Source: Latilactobacillus fragifolii
Lineage (GTDB): Bacteria; Bacillota; Bacilli; Lactobacillales; Lactobacillaceae
Direction of reading: 5' to 3'
DNA: 64,000 nt
Assembly (NCBI RefSeq): GCF_905332535.1
Contig: NZ_CAJOCF010000004.1
Location: 1 to 64,000, forward strand
The notes below the pieces were generated by a model. That model was not told where the DNA came from and searched no databases. It saw nothing but the letters and a program-made list of their open reading frames with translations. The translations under genes and the position numbers were made by a program. Shown here in pieces: positions 8,004 to 17,524 of the stretch. Numbering within the stretch: position 1 is the stretch's first letter; the number at the start of each line of letters is the position of its first letter.

Positions 8004-9545
8004 CTAGTCCTTTACTTGGTAAACTACATCCATTAAAGTCCCATCACGGTATTCAATCAAAGCAACTGGCTTATCTGTGAACGCTAATGGGGCCGCTTGG
8101 CCGACAATTTTAGCCGCTTTTTGGCGGAGTTCTTCAATCGTAAATACTGGAACACCAGGGATATTAACTAACGATTTAAGCAAATCCTTCCGTTTAGGAT
8201 TAATCGCAATCCCTAATTCTGTCACTAAAACATCAATTGAATCCCCTGGTGTAACAACCGTTGTCACATCATCAACAACTGTTGCAATTCTCCCTCTGAC
8301 AATTGGGGCTGAAATAATCGTTAACTTGGCATTAGCAGCATCTTGATGGCCCCCGATTGCCCCACGTAAAACACCGTCTGAGCCAGTCATCACATTAACG
8401 TTAAATTTCGTATCAATTTCAAGCGCTGATAAGATGCAGACATCTAGTTGGTTCACCGCAGCCCCCTTGTTGTTAGGATCTGCATACCAAGAAGCATCAA
8501 TTTCTTGTTGATTTTCGGTAATCGCCATGCTATCAGCAGCCCCTTTATCAAAATCTTGAACATCTAAAATTTTGCCGACGAGGCCTTCATTTAATAAATC
8601 TACAGTAGGCTTGGTAATCCCCCCCAGAGCAAATGAAGCTGTGATTGATTTTTTCAACATTGACTCGCGTAAATAACGCGTAACAGCTAATGCAGCGCCA
8701 CCAGAGCCTGTTTGGAATGAGAAGCCTTGTTTGAAATAAGGAGAATGTGTGATGACCGCATTTACCATTTCAGCAATTTTTAATTCCTTAGGATCTTTGG
8801 TAAAGCGGGTTGCACCTGAACCAATTTTCTCCGGATCCCCCACTTTATCCACTTTCACCACATAATCAACTTGTGTTTGTTTGATACTAGCAGGTGTGTT
8901 GGGATATGGCATAAGCGTGTCAGTTAATAAAACGACCTTATCTGCATACTGTGCATCTATTAAAGCATAACCTAATGAACCAAAAACAGCATTGCCTTTA
9001 ATCGCGTTTGCATTACCAACTTCATCAGAATTGGGAACCCCTAAGAAGGCAACATCAATCTTGATATCACCACTTTCAATGGCCCGTGCACGGTTACCAT
9101 GTGAACGCAAAATAACCGGATTTTCCAAACCACCATGCGATACTAAATCCCCTAATTCGCCACGCATTCCAGATGATGTAATATGGGTGACAACACCCGC
9201 TTTGATTGCTTTAACAACCATTTTATTCATCACATTTGTAAGCGAACTTGGTGCTAAAGTTAAGCCTTTAAAACCTTGATCAATCAAGATTTGCATAACC
9301 GCATTAAACACGTAATCCCCTTCACGGAAATGGTGGTGGAATGAAATTGTCATGCCATCTTTGAGACCAACTTTTTTAATAACAGCTTCAATTGACGATA
9401 CTAACTTGGCGTGCCCTTGATCAACGGTTACTTTAGGTGCCACCCGTTGAATTTCGGGATGCCCAATTTCAACCGTTTTAAATGGTTGATAACGCATTTT
9501 CTCCATTAAATCATCTGGTAATTCTCGTTGTACATTATTCAGCAT
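8004..9545 (-). CDS. citF: Citrate lyase alpha subunit (citrate:acetyl-ACP transferase)
   Basis: A 513-residue CitF that exchanges citrate for acetate on the acyl carrier subunit, forming citryl-ACP. It shows the family start [21 protein letters not shown] and the later [32 protein letters not shown] and [15 protein letters not shown] stretches. The ATG at 9545 is preferred to the upstream TTG/ATT codons because it lies about 10 bases from the AGGAGG site. It overlaps citE by 11 bases, a sign of coupled translation in the CDEF complex. Confidence 0.95.
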   Translation of the reverse strand: MLNNVQRELPDDLMEKMRYQPFKTVEIGHPEIQRVAPKVTVDQGHAKLVSSIEAVIKKVGLKDGMTISFHHHFREGDYVFNAVMQILIDQGFKGLTLAPSSLTNVMNKMVVKAIKAGVVTHITSSGMRGELGDLVSHGGLENPVILRSHGNRARAIESGDIKIDVAFLGVPNSDEVGNANAIKGNAVFGSLGYALIDAQYADKVVLLTDTLMPYPNTPASIKQTQVDYVVKVDKVGDPEKIGSGATRFTKDPKELKIAEMVNAVITHSPYFKQGFSFQTGSGGAALAVTRYLRESMLKKSITASFALGGITKPTVDLLNEGLVGKILDVQDFDKGAADSMAITENQQEIDASWYADPNNKGAAVNQLDVCILSALEIDTKFNVNVMTGSDGVLRGAIGGHQDAANAKLTIISAPIVRGRIATVVDDVTTVVTPGDSIDVLVTELGIAINPKRKDLLKSLVNIPGVPVFTIEELRQKAAKIVGQAAPLAFTDKPVALIEYRDGTLMDVVYQVKD

Positions 9546-10437
9546 GCCAATTTCCCTCCTGATCAACTAAGTGTGATGCTTTTGCCAACATCATCGTCCG
9601 TTGTGCGCGAGCAACTACCGGTTTATCAACCATCTTACCGTTCAAGGCAATAACCCCTGAACCTTTAATCCGCGCTTCTTCGATGGCATTTAAAACATCC
9701 TTTGCATTTTGAACGTCTTTTTCAGTTGGTGCATAAATCGCATTAACTAGCGGAATTTGGCGTGGATTAATAACTGATTTACCATCAAAACCAAGTTCAT
9801 GAATTAATTCAACCTCGTGTTTAAAGCCAGCTTCGTTATCAACATCTGAATACACAGTATCAAAAGCGGCAATACCAGCAGCTCTAGCACCATGTAAAAT
9901 CATATTACGAGCAAATGATAATTCTGCACCATCAGGATAACGGTGGGTCTTCATATTAGTAACGTAATCTTCAGCACCAATTGCAATTCCGATTAATCGA
10001 TCTGAAGCTTTCGCAATTGCTGGTGCATTTAAAACACCTTCAGCACTTTCGATGGCGGCCATCATCTTGGTGGTTTTAAGCGGTATATTAAAATAAGCTT
10101 CAGCTTCAGCAATCACCGCTTCTGTTTCCAAGACATCATCAACAGTTTCAGTCTTTGGTAATCGAATAACATCCACACCAGCTTTAACCATTGCAAAGAT
10201 GTCTGGTCGGCCAAATGGCGTTTCCAAATCATTAATTCTGACAACCAACTCAGTATCACCATAATCAACTGTTTGCAAAGCTTGCATCACTAGCATTCTA
10301 GCAGCGTCTTTTTCAGCAAGTGAGACTGAGTCTTCTAAATCGAACATGACTGAGTCAGCTCCGTAAATCCCCGCATCTTTCAACATCCCCGGGTTATTAC
10401 CTGGTACAAACATCATCGTCCGTCGTAAACGTTCCAT
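9535..10437 (-). CDS. citE: Citrate lyase beta subunit (citryl-ACP lyase)
   Basis: A 300-residue HpcH/HpaI-aldolase family protein that splits citryl-ACP into oxaloacetate and acetyl-ACP. Family signatures are [49 protein letters not shown], and the metal-binding region [15 protein letters not shown]. The start ATG at 10437 shares one base with the citD stop codon (TAATG) and follows GGGAGG. Oxaloacetate released here would be the substrate of CitM. Confidence 0.96.
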   Translation of the reverse strand: MERLRRTMMFVPGNNPGMLKDAGIYGADSVMFDLEDSVSLAEKDAARMLVMQALQTVDYGDTELVVRINDLETPFGRPDIFAMVKAGVDVIRLPKTETVDDVLETEAVIAEAEAYFNIPLKTTKMMAAIESAEGVLNAPAIAKASDRLIGIAIGAEDYVTNMKTHRYPDGAELSFARNMILHGARAAGIAAFDTVYSDVDNEAGFKHEVELIHELGFDGKSVINPRQIPLVNAIYAPTEKDVQNAKDVLNAIEEARIKGSGVIALNGKMVDKPVVARAQRTMMLAKASHLVDQEGNWHAE

Positions 10438-10733
10438 TAGCCTAGTACCTCCCAATCTGGATCATTTTGTTTGTCGATTGCCCGTTGAATGGCTGTGATC
10501 AAGCGCGCTTTAATCGTACAATCTAAAGCGCCTTTATCGACCGCTTTCAGTTTAACGTTTGTAATGCCGTACTGCTCTAAGATGGTGCGCATTAATGTTC
10601 GAATTTGTGTCCCAAATTGTTTTTCAACCGCACTTTCTAATTCAATTTCAGTTGGCCCCTCAATTTTAGAAAGCATGATTTGGATATCGCTTGATTCTAG
10701 TGTACCTGCAATTGCTGTATGTTTAATTTCCAT
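10437..10733 (-). CDS. citD: Citrate lyase gamma subunit (acyl carrier protein)
   Basis: A 98-residue acyl carrier subunit. Serine 14 in AIAGTLESSDIQIM matches the serine known to carry the phosphoribosyl-dephospho-CoA group in other CitD proteins. The ATG at 10733 is chosen because it yields the family N terminus MEIKHTAIAG and follows an AAAGGGATG site. Longer in-frame starts only read through citC. It overlaps citC by 11 bases and citE by one base, so C, D, E and F form a tightly coupled set. Confidence 0.95.
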   Translation of the reverse strand: MEIKHTAIAGTLESSDIQIMLSKIEGPTEIELESAVEKQFGTQIRTLMRTILEQYGITNVKLKAVDKGALDCTIKARLITAIQRAIDKQNDPDWEVLG

Positions 10734-11775
10734 CAACTTGCATCCCTTTCTGAATTCTGGCTTGTAAAGTAGCCTGATTTTGTTTAATGAATTGATACGT
10801 CGTTGCTGGGACGAACGTACGAATCGTCTCAATGGCGCCACTTTGAATGGCTTTTCTGACTTGTGTTGCTGAAATGACTTGTTCCGCTGTTTCCAGCCTT
10901 GGGATCACTTCAACAATGACCTCTGGTGGTAAATTAGCTTGTAACGCTTTGTTGTAAAGGGCCGTTGTTTTAGAGAAAGGTTCTTCGCCTAAAAAACGTT
11001 GTCGAATATTCAACTGTGTGGCAATTTTTTTAAACAATTGGGCATCCAAAGCGGTTTGATATTCTATGACATCTTGTGACTCTGGCAGAAAATATGAAGG
11101 GAACGTTGCATAACTAACCATATACTCACTACTTGAGACGACGACAACGTTGGGTAAATCTGCAAGTCCTTTTTGAACCAGTTTAAATCGTTCTTCAGTT
11201 GTAAATAGCGACACATCCTGACTAACAACGAAAATATAGACAAAATCACTCTTTTGAGCAGCTTGTGTCACCAAATAACGATGACCTAACGTAAATGGAT
11301 TAGCATTCATTACAATCGCACTAATCATTCGCGTAGATTGATTCTCTAAGCGTGGCACCTGGGCAATAAATTGTTGCAAAGAAACATCCCCGGCTTCCAA
11401 TAAGACAGCTAAGGCAGTTTCAGCCAAAACCTTAAAACCAACAAATTCAAAGCTTTTCCGGTAAATTGGTTTGGTAAAAACAAAGAAATGAAAAATGCCT
11501 TGCTGGGTTAGGGCGTTGATCAACGCCGAAATAATATCGTTAAACAACTTACCATCTTGATAGTTTGCATCAACGGCAATATATTTTAAAACATTTTTTT
11601 GATAGGCACCAGTTGCAATCAGTCGTTGGTCTTCAAAAATACCGAAACAACCGTCGACATCAACAGATACTTGAGATGAACCTTTAATTCCTTCTTGCGC
11701 AAGTAACGCGGCCCATTGTTTATAATAATGTGTCTCTTTTAAATTTAGTTTTTTTAGTTGTTGAGCGTAATTCAT
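10723..11775 (-). CDS. citC: [Citrate (pro-3S)-lyase] ligase
   Basis: A 350-residue enzyme that acetylates the prosthetic group of citrate lyase with acetate and ATP, switching the enzyme on. The N-terminal half has GNAT character (GIFEDQRLIATGAYQKNVLKYIAV). The C-terminal half is a nucleotidyltransferase with the TxGH motif in MNANPFTLGHRYLV and an ISATQVR motif near the end. The ATG at 11775 follows AAAGGAG. It is first of the lyase genes after the transporter. Confidence 0.95.
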   Translation of the reverse strand: MNYAQQLKKLNLKETHYYKQWAALLAQEGIKGSSQVSVDVDGCFGIFEDQRLIATGAYQKNVLKYIAVDANYQDGKLFNDIISALINALTQQGIFHFFVFTKPIYRKSFEFVGFKVLAETALAVLLEAGDVSLQQFIAQVPRLENQSTRMISAIVMNANPFTLGHRYLVTQAAQKSDFVYIFVVSQDVSLFTTEERFKLVQKGLADLPNVVVVSSSEYMVSYATFPSYFLPESQDVIEYQTALDAQLFKKIATQLNIRQRFLGEEPFSKTTALYNKALQANLPPEVIVEVIPRLETAEQVISATQVRKAIQSGAIETIRTFVPATTYQFIKQNQATLQARIQKGMQVDGN

Positions 11776-11787
11776 TAAAAACTCCTT

Positions 11788-13106
11788 TTAAGCAAATAAT
11801 CGCATCAAGAATATTGATAATGTTACTGTGATAGCCCCACCTAGACGGACAGCTACTTGTGCAAATGGCATTAAAACCATACGATCGCCTGCTGCCAAAA
11901 TGGCTAAAGCACCTGTTCCACCTTGGCCACTACAACATGATACCGCAATCGCTGTATCAACTGGGTACATTCCCAAAAATTTAGCACTAAAAAATGCAGC
12001 AGTGACAATTCCAGTAACTGTGACAACAATCGTGATCAGCATTGGTACATTCGTAAAGACTGTAATCAATGATTTCCAAGGGGTCATCGCCACCCCAACA
12101 CCAAATAATAATGGCGGTGTGATTCCTTTAACCGTTAAGCTGTATAATGAACTCCCACCAGCTTGTAAGCTCGCTGGAATCCAGCCCAACATTTTAGCAG
12201 CCATCACGACAATTAATAAAACAATTGGTGCTGGTAAATGAATCACACTATTGACCCAAACCCCTAATAAGTAGAGTGCAACGGCTAAAATACCAGATAC
12301 TAACATTTTTTCGATGTCAGCACCATTTGATTTTTGCGTTAAATTATCAAGCCCTGATTCAGCTTCATCTGACGCCACAAGCCGGCCATTACCAGTCCAT
12401 TCTGGATGCACGTCACCGATTTTTTTCAAAATACCAGCTAAGATAACGGCTACTAAACTCCCTAGCATAACACAAGGTAAAATCATCGCGAAAATCTTAG
12501 GTTGGGTCATTGAAATAATGGCTGCATAACCTAATGACAATGGCAAAGCACCTTCGCCAACACCGCCGGCCATAATTGGTGCAACAACATAAAAGTAACT
12601 CTTCCATACAGAAAGCCCTAATAATGTTCCAACTGCAATCCCTAAAATTGGACCAACGCATTCACAAATTAATAAAACAACAATAATTCTAGTACTCGCT
12701 TAATCAAAGTTTTGCGGTTCATTGCACTGATACTACCAACAATCAATAAAGCGATGAAAAACGCTAAAAAATTGTTACGTGTCATAAAATTTGTTACAAC
12801 ATGAACAGTACTTTTAGGTAGCCAATTCTGATAAACTAAATACGATGGTAAGAAGGTAACGACCAACACTTTACCACCTAATGATTTCAAGACCGGAATG
12901 TGCTTTCCAACTTCTTCAAGAATAAATGAAAATAAAGTCATAATGCCTAAAGCACCTAACATATCATCTGGCATTTGATTTCCCATTGTTAATAGGATGT
13001 AGCCCAGTGTTAAGATTAAATAGAGTGGCATTGGAATAATACCAATGTGTAATGCAATAAATTTTTGGAATAAATTCTGATTGTTTACAGTTTTCTTTGC
13101 TTCCAT
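11788..13106 (-). pseudogene. citP: 2-hydroxycarboxylate (citrate) transporter, frameshifted
   Basis: Two fragments in different frames together make a full 2-hydroxycarboxylate transporter of about 439 residues, the normal CitP/MaeP length. The 5' fragment (12669-13106) gives residues 1-132 of the family before running out of frame at IK. The other frame continues with ASTRIIVVLLICE and reaches MAGGVGEGALPLS (first GGxG loop). It ends with CCSGQGGTGALAILAAGDRM and MPFAQVAVRLGGA, which contains the substrate-binding Arg. Adding one base near 12697-12704 (ATTAAGCG to ATTAAAGCG) restores one frame. As read the protein is broken. A sequencing error cannot be excluded. Citrate rather than malate is inferred from the cit neighbours. 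Confidence 0.88.
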
Positions 13107-13130
13107 ATCAAAGACTCCATTCTAAAATCA

Positions 13131-14270
13131 TTATTTATACTGCTTTACTGCTTCAACGACTGTTTCAACGACACCATCATCAAAAACACCCGGCACTATT
13201 TTTTCGTTAGTTGGTGCTTTAATCATATTAGCCAGTGCTTTGGCAATCTCGGCTTCCATGCCAGTTTCAAAGTGGGTCACATGGTTTTCAAGTAAGCCTC
13301 TAAAAAGGCCTGGAAATGCTAGAATATTATTCACTTGATTGGGATAGGCTGAGCTGCCGGTGGCAACCACTGCCGCGCCCGCTTTTTGTGCTAATGCTGG
13401 TTCAATTTCTGGAATTGGATTAGCTAATGCAAAAATAATGGGATCAGTTGCCATTGATTTGACCATTGCTTCCGTTACGATTCCCCCTACTGATAAACCA
13501 ATCAGTACATTTTGGTCAACCAATGCTTCTGCTAAGGTGTGCGCCTGTGTGTTTGGCTTAACTGACTGAACAAATTTTAATTGGTAGTTATTTAGGCTGG
13601 TACTTTGATTGCGAATTACCCCTTTTTGATCGACTAGTGTGATATTGCGAATACCTACACTAGCCAATAGCTTAGCTGTTGCTAGTCCTGAAGCCCCAGC
13701 CCCATTAACAACCACCTTTAAATCAGCCAATGATTTATCAACAACTTTAGCAGCGTTAATTAGCCCTGCTAATACAACAATCGCTGTTCCTTCTTGATCA
13801 TCGTGATATACTGGAATATCGAGCACCTGATTCAATTGATCCTCAATTTCAAAACATCTAGGTGCCTTGATATCTTCCAAATGAATACCAGCAAAACTTT
13901 TACTGATATTCTTAACCGTTTGAACGAATTCAGGAACGGATGTTTGATCCAATGCTAGTGGAATCGCATTGACGTCCGCTAATTCTTTATATAATAGCGC
14001 TTTCCCTTCAACGACTGGTAACCCCCCTTGGGGACCAATATCACCTAAGCCAAGGACGGCGGAACCATCTGTAATGATTGCAATTAACTTGCCACTAACT
14101 GTATATTGGCGTGCAAGGGATGTATCTTGTTGAATTAATTTACTCAACTCAGCAACCCCTGGTGTATATGCTTTCCCTAAATCTGTTCTATTCTTCACAG
14201 GTAGTTCACCGTGAATACTCAAAACGCCCGTATGCTTTCGATGTAGCGCTTTCATTTCGTCAAGAGCCAT
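13131..14270 (-). CDS. citM: Malic-enzyme-family oxaloacetate decarboxylase (CitM type)
   Basis: A 379-residue malic enzyme family protein. It has the N-terminal YTPGVAELS motif, the metal and substrate region VYHDDQEGTAIVVLAGLINA, and the NAD-binding GAGASGLATAKLLASVG. In Weissella, Leuconostoc and Lactococcus the citM gene of citrate clusters encodes a soluble oxaloacetate decarboxylase of this family, and the position here next to citI supports that role. Malate decarboxylation is the alternative. The ATG at 14270 follows GGAGGTTG; the longer TTG start is unlikely. It is first in the operon. Confidence 0.85.
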   Translation of the reverse strand: MALDEMKALHRKHTGVLSIHGELPVKNRTDLGKAYTPGVAELSKLIQQDTSLARQYTVSGKLIAIITDGSAVLGLGDIGPQGGLPVVEGKALLYKELADVNAIPLALDQTSVPEFVQTVKNISKSFAGIHLEDIKAPRCFEIEDQLNQVLDIPVYHDDQEGTAIVVLAGLINAAKVVDKSLADLKVVVNGAGASGLATAKLLASVGIRNITLVDQKGVIRNQSTSLNNYQLKFVQSVKPNTQAHTLAEALVDQNVLIGLSVGGIVTEAMVKSMATDPIIFALANPIPEIEPALAQKAGAAVVATGSSAYPNQVNNILAFPGLFRGLLENHVTHFETGMEAEIAKALANMIKAPTNEKIVPGVFDDGVVETVVEAVKQYK

Positions 14271-14283
14271 TTGTACAACCTCC

Positions 14284-14332
14284 AATTTAAAATATTTTAA
14301 AAAAATATAATATTTTTGAAATATTTTAAATT
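14284..14332. promoter_or_regulatory. Large AT-rich inverted repeat, candidate CitI operator
   Basis: AATTTAAAATATTT (14284-14297) and AAATATTTTAAATT (14319-14332) form a perfect 14-bp inverted repeat with a 21-bp AT-rich spacer. It lies between the divergent citM and citI genes. CitI regulators of related bacteria bind AT-rich sites in this interval, so this is a good operator candidate; binding is inferred. Confidence 0.55.
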
Positions 14333-14363
14333 AATGATACTTCTAATTGTTCATTTTGTAAAT

Positions 14364-14377
14364 AGAAAGCGCTATAT
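14364..14377. promoter_or_regulatory. Weak cre-like (CcpA) site in the citI-citM interval
   Basis: AGAAAGCGCTATAT matches about 11 of 14 positions of the CcpA consensus TGWAANCGNTNWCA, with the central GCGC-type core intact. Carbon catabolite control of cit genes is known in other lactic acid bacteria. Confidence 0.35.
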
Positions 14378-14426
14378 TTAATATATATTTTTTCATCTTT
14401 TACTAAACTAATTCAAGGAGATTACT

Positions 14427-15374
14427 ATGTCAGAACCAACTAACACTGATTTATTGATTAATATTGCCCAAGATTTCTATATCAGTCAATTAACGATTGC
14501 TGATATTTCAGCTAAATATCACGTTAGTCGTTACAAAATTTCAAAATATCTAGATGAAGCATTAGCTAAAAATATTGTTTCGATTACGATTAGATCACCG
14601 TTTACTCGCAGTCCAGAGCTTGAAAAACAACTCAGTATCAGCTATCCTGGCCACCACTTTTACGTACTTGCTAACACAGAAGAAAATAGCAATGATTCTG
14701 ACCGTTTCTACACCTTTGCAGCGCAAAATGTTCAAAAACTCATTGAACCCTTAAAAATTATTGGTCTCAGTTGGGGAGACACCGTTTATAATGTCATTGA
14801 ACGGTTTAAACCTATCACTAAAGAACAACTCATTTTTACGCAATTTATGGGTGAAAATGGTAAATACAACTCACTTGCTGGTTCGATGCGGATGGTTCAA
14901 AAAGCGGCCAATAAATATAATAGTCAATATTCAACATTAAATGCGCCGCTCTATATTCTTAACGATCAAGTCCGCCAACTGTTGGCCCTTGAACCGGCAA
15001 TCCAGCCAACTTTAACAACGGCGCATCAAATGGACCTTATCTTGACCACCTTAGGAACGATGGCATCCTTAGAATCGATTCCTAGTTGGCACGATAGTCT
15101 AGCTGCCCTATTCCCTAAACTCAACGTAAAACAAGTCGTTGGATTACTCTATGGCCGGCCATTCGATCAAAATGGTCACTTTCTAATCGATTCTGCTGCT
15201 GATAAAACTTTTGGTATTTCAATCGATAATATTCTTCAAGTCCCGATTCGCGTTGGTGTCGTTAATAATAAATTTAAGAGTCATGCTGTGGCTGCTGCAT
15301 TGCGTGGTAATTTCTTAACAGATGTTATCCTCGATGAACCGACCGCAACTAAGATTTTAGCGTCAAACGTTTAA
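14427..15374 (+). CDS. citI: SorC/DeoR-type citrate operon regulator
   Basis: A 315-residue SorC family regulator. An N-terminal helix-turn-helix (SQLTIADISAKYHVSRYKISKYLDEA, about residues 18-45) precedes a sugar-isomerase-like effector domain with IGLSWGDTVYNVI and LILTTLGTM. CitI of Weissella paramesenteroides and Leuconostoc belongs to this family and activates the divergent cit operon when citrate is present. The gene sits in the same divergent place, 156 bases from citM. It has an AAGGAG ribosome site and ends in a shared terminator. The exact effector is inferred. Confidence 0.85.
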   Translation: MSEPTNTDLLINIAQDFYISQLTIADISAKYHVSRYKISKYLDEALAKNIVSITIRSPFTRSPELEKQLSISYPGHHFYVLANTEENSNDSDRFYTFAAQNVQKLIEPLKIIGLSWGDTVYNVIERFKPITKEQLIFTQFMGENGKYNSLAGSMRMVQKAANKYNSQYSTLNAPLYILNDQVRQLLALEPAIQPTLTTAHQMDLILTTLGTMASLESIPSWHDSLAALFPKLNVKQVVGLLYGRPFDQNGHFLIDSAADKTFGISIDNILQVPIRVGVVNNKFKSHAVAAALRGNFLTDVILDEPTATKILASNV

Positions 15375-15382
15375 TAGCAACC

Positions 15383-15426
15383 AAAAAGGCATCAAGACAA
15401 ATTAATATCTGTCTTGATGCCTTTTT
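15383..15426. terminator. Bidirectional terminator between citI and the hydrolase
   Basis: AAAAAGGCATCAAGACA pairs with TGTCTTGATGCCTTTTT over about 16 bp. T runs on both strands fit termination of citI (+) and of the rnc-smc-ftsY-hydrolase unit (-). Confidence 0.85.
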
Positions 15427-16204
15427 AAGCTTTAATAAATGTTAATAGCACCTGATTAAACACAGCGGCTTGCTCAGCCATCACGATGTGCCCAGCTTCT
15501 TCAATGATTGCAAAGTGTCCATCAGCTCCCATTTGAGCGACTACTTCAGCAAATGCTGGATTAAAATAGGGACTTTTGGCACCAGCAATTATTAAGTACG
15601 GTTGCGTACTCTGGCGAATAACATCCCGCCAATCTTGAAATGCATGATCCACTAATAACGGTAGATCTAGTTCCCTATCAAATGGGGACTGCTGCTTAAC
15701 TGCGGTAACTAATGAATTAGTCACTGCATCAATCTTCCGATAGGTTGCACGTCCAAAGTCTAATCTAAGTTGGCTTGGAAAACTTGACCAAGTTAAGTCC
15801 TTAAACCCATAATCCCAAGTTTCATCAGCAATCATCTTAGGTGACTGGTCAATGGCAACCACTTTTGCCAATTGTTTATCCGAATAAAGTGACATGTAAG
15901 CCCAAATACAAGCGGCCCCCATTGAATTCCCCACCAAGATTGGTTTATCTAATCCAAGTGCTGAAATGAATTCAGCAATATCTTTGGCCATTCGTGACAT
16001 TCTTAAGCCCTTCACCGTGTGCTGTGATAAGCCTTGATTGCGAACATCTAGCTGAATAACCCGAAATTGACAAGCCTCAAAGAAGGTTGCTTGCGCATGC
16101 CAAATTTCTTTAGAAGCGCCAAAACCGGCTAAGAAAAGAATTGGTTGTCCCATTCCTACATCTGAATAATCAAGTGTCACTTTGTCAGAAGTTATAAATT
16201 TCAT
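15425..16204 (-). CDS. Alpha/beta-fold hydrolase
   Basis: A 259-residue alpha/beta hydrolase. The oxyanion region is FLAGFGASKEIW. The nucleophile elbow is VGNSMGAACIW, with the serine of GNSMG near residue 93. The C-terminal catalytic histidine is in IEEAGHIVMAEQ. The substrate cannot be told; similar proteins are esterases, C-C hydrolases or lactonases. Its ATG overlaps the ftsY stop codon (ATGA), so it is translationally coupled to ftsY although it has no known link to secretion. It ends at the bidirectional terminator. Confidence 0.85.
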   Translation of the reverse strand: MKFITSDKVTLDYSDVGMGQPILFLAGFGASKEIWHAQATFFEACQFRVIQLDVRNQGLSQHTVKGLRMSRMAKDIAEFISALGLDKPILVGNSMGAACIWAYMSLYSDKQLAKVVAIDQSPKMIADETWDYGFKDLTWSSFPSQLRLDFGRATYRKIDAVTNSLVTAVKQQSPFDRELDLPLLVDHAFQDWRDVIRQSTQPYLIIAGAKSPYFNPAFAEVVAQMGADGHFAIIEEAGHIVMAEQAAVFNQVLLTFIKA

Positions 16205-17514
16205 TTAATCGCCTGACTAACATCAGTAGCAGCTGTTTTTTGGGGCCCATCGCCGACAATGATGTCCTTGAACAAGCCATAAACAAACCGGTTGGGATCA
16301 AAGAGTTGTAAGTCGTTCATTTGTTCTCCCAGACCAACCATTTTGACTGGTAAGTGGAGTTCTGTGCGAACGGCCAACACAATGCCCCCTTTCGCTGAAC
16401 CATCTAACTTGGTTAAGACAATCCCACTCACATCGGTTGTTTGCTTGAATTGTTTAGCTTGGATTAAAGCATTTTGTCCAGTTGTTGCATCTAAAACTAG
16501 CAAGACTTCTTGCGGCGCTGCTGGCACTTCACGAGTGATAATCCGTTTCACTTTTTCCAATTCTTTCATCAAATTGACGTTGTTTTGCAACCGTCCGGCC
16601 GTATCAACCAATAAAATATCAAATTGTTCCGCTTTAGCACGCTTAACCGCGTCGTAGACAACCGACGCTGGATCACTGCCCGCTACACTGGCCATAACAG
16701 GGACATTATCCCGGCGTCCCCATTCTTGTAGTTGTTCAATGGCCCCGGCTCTAAAGGTATCCCCGGCCGCTAATAAGACCTTTTTACCCGCTTTTTCCAA
16801 TTGATGGGCAAACTTCCCGATTGAAGTTGTTTTCCCGGCGCCATTGACCCCCACGAATAAGAAGACGGTTAATTCTCCTTGTGGAGCGAAATGCAATTGA
16901 TTATCTTCTGCTTGACCTTCTTGACCATACAAATCAACTAACTTTTCAACAATTGCTTGCGACACAGCTTCTGGTTTCTTAACATTGCGCAACTTCACCT
17001 CATCCCGCAATTCGTCAGCAATCTTCATCGCTGTTTCATAGCCAACATCGGCTTCAATTAACATTTCTTCGACATCATCGAAAAAGGCTTCATCAACACT
17101 TCTAAAATTAGCGAACAATGCATTTAACCGTTGACCGAATGTGAGCCGTGACTTTTCTAAACCGGCATCATACTTTTCCGTTTCAGCAGCTTGCACGTCA
17201 CCCGGAGCTTCTTCCGGGGTCTGTGTAGCTGGTTCTTCAGTTGCCACGGGTATTTCAACTGGTGCCGGTTGGTCAGGCGTTTTTGCTGGTGGCATAACCG
17301 GTGATAGTGTTTCTGAATCATCTTCAGTCGCTAAACTAGCTGGTTCATCGGTTTCCGTTTTCTCAGCCGCCGAAGTTGTTGCAAAAGCTTGTGGTTCAAC
17401 CGGCGTAGCGTCTGGTTCAGTCGACGTTTCCGGTGTTGTTTGGTCTTGTTCAACTGGTGTTTCTTTTTCTGGTTCGCCTGAAAATGCTTTTTTAATACGA
17501 TCAAATAATCCCAT
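16201..17514 (-). CDS. ftsY: Signal recognition particle receptor FtsY
   Basis: A 437-residue SRP receptor GTPase. The first ~130 residues are acidic and rich in Pro, Thr and Glu (the A domain, which helps membrane contact). The N domain follows (RLTFGQRLNALFANFRSVDE), then the G domain with GVNGAGKTTSIGKFAHQ, DTAGRLQNNVNLMKEL and TKLDGSAKGG. It pairs with Ffh at the membrane to dock ribosomes on SecYEG. It starts at 17514 after AGGAGG, ten bases past smc, and is coupled to the hydrolase downstream. Confidence 0.97.
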   Translation of the reverse strand: MGLFDRIKKAFSGEPEKETPVEQDQTTPETSTEPDATPVEPQAFATTSAAEKTETDEPASLATEDDSETLSPVMPPAKTPDQPAPVEIPVATEEPATQTPEEAPGDVQAAETEKYDAGLEKSRLTFGQRLNALFANFRSVDEAFFDDVEEMLIEADVGYETAMKIADELRDEVKLRNVKKPEAVSQAIVEKLVDLYGQEGQAEDNQLHFAPQGELTVFLFVGVNGAGKTTSIGKFAHQLEKAGKKVLLAAGDTFRAGAIEQLQEWGRRDNVPVMASVAGSDPASVVYDAVKRAKAEQFDILLVDTAGRLQNNVNLMKELEKVKRIITREVPAAPQEVLLVLDATTGQNALIQAKQFKQTTDVSGIVLTKLDGSAKGGIVLAVRTELHLPVKMVGLGEQMNDLQLFDPNRFVYGLFKDIIVGDGPQKTAATDVSQAIK

Positions 17515-17524
17515 GATTTTCCTC

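Noticed and set aside
12660-12710. Programmed ribosomal frameshifting in the citrate transporter
   Set aside because: The junction has no X-XXY-YYZ slippery run and no strong downstream structure, and no other transporter of this family is known to need it.
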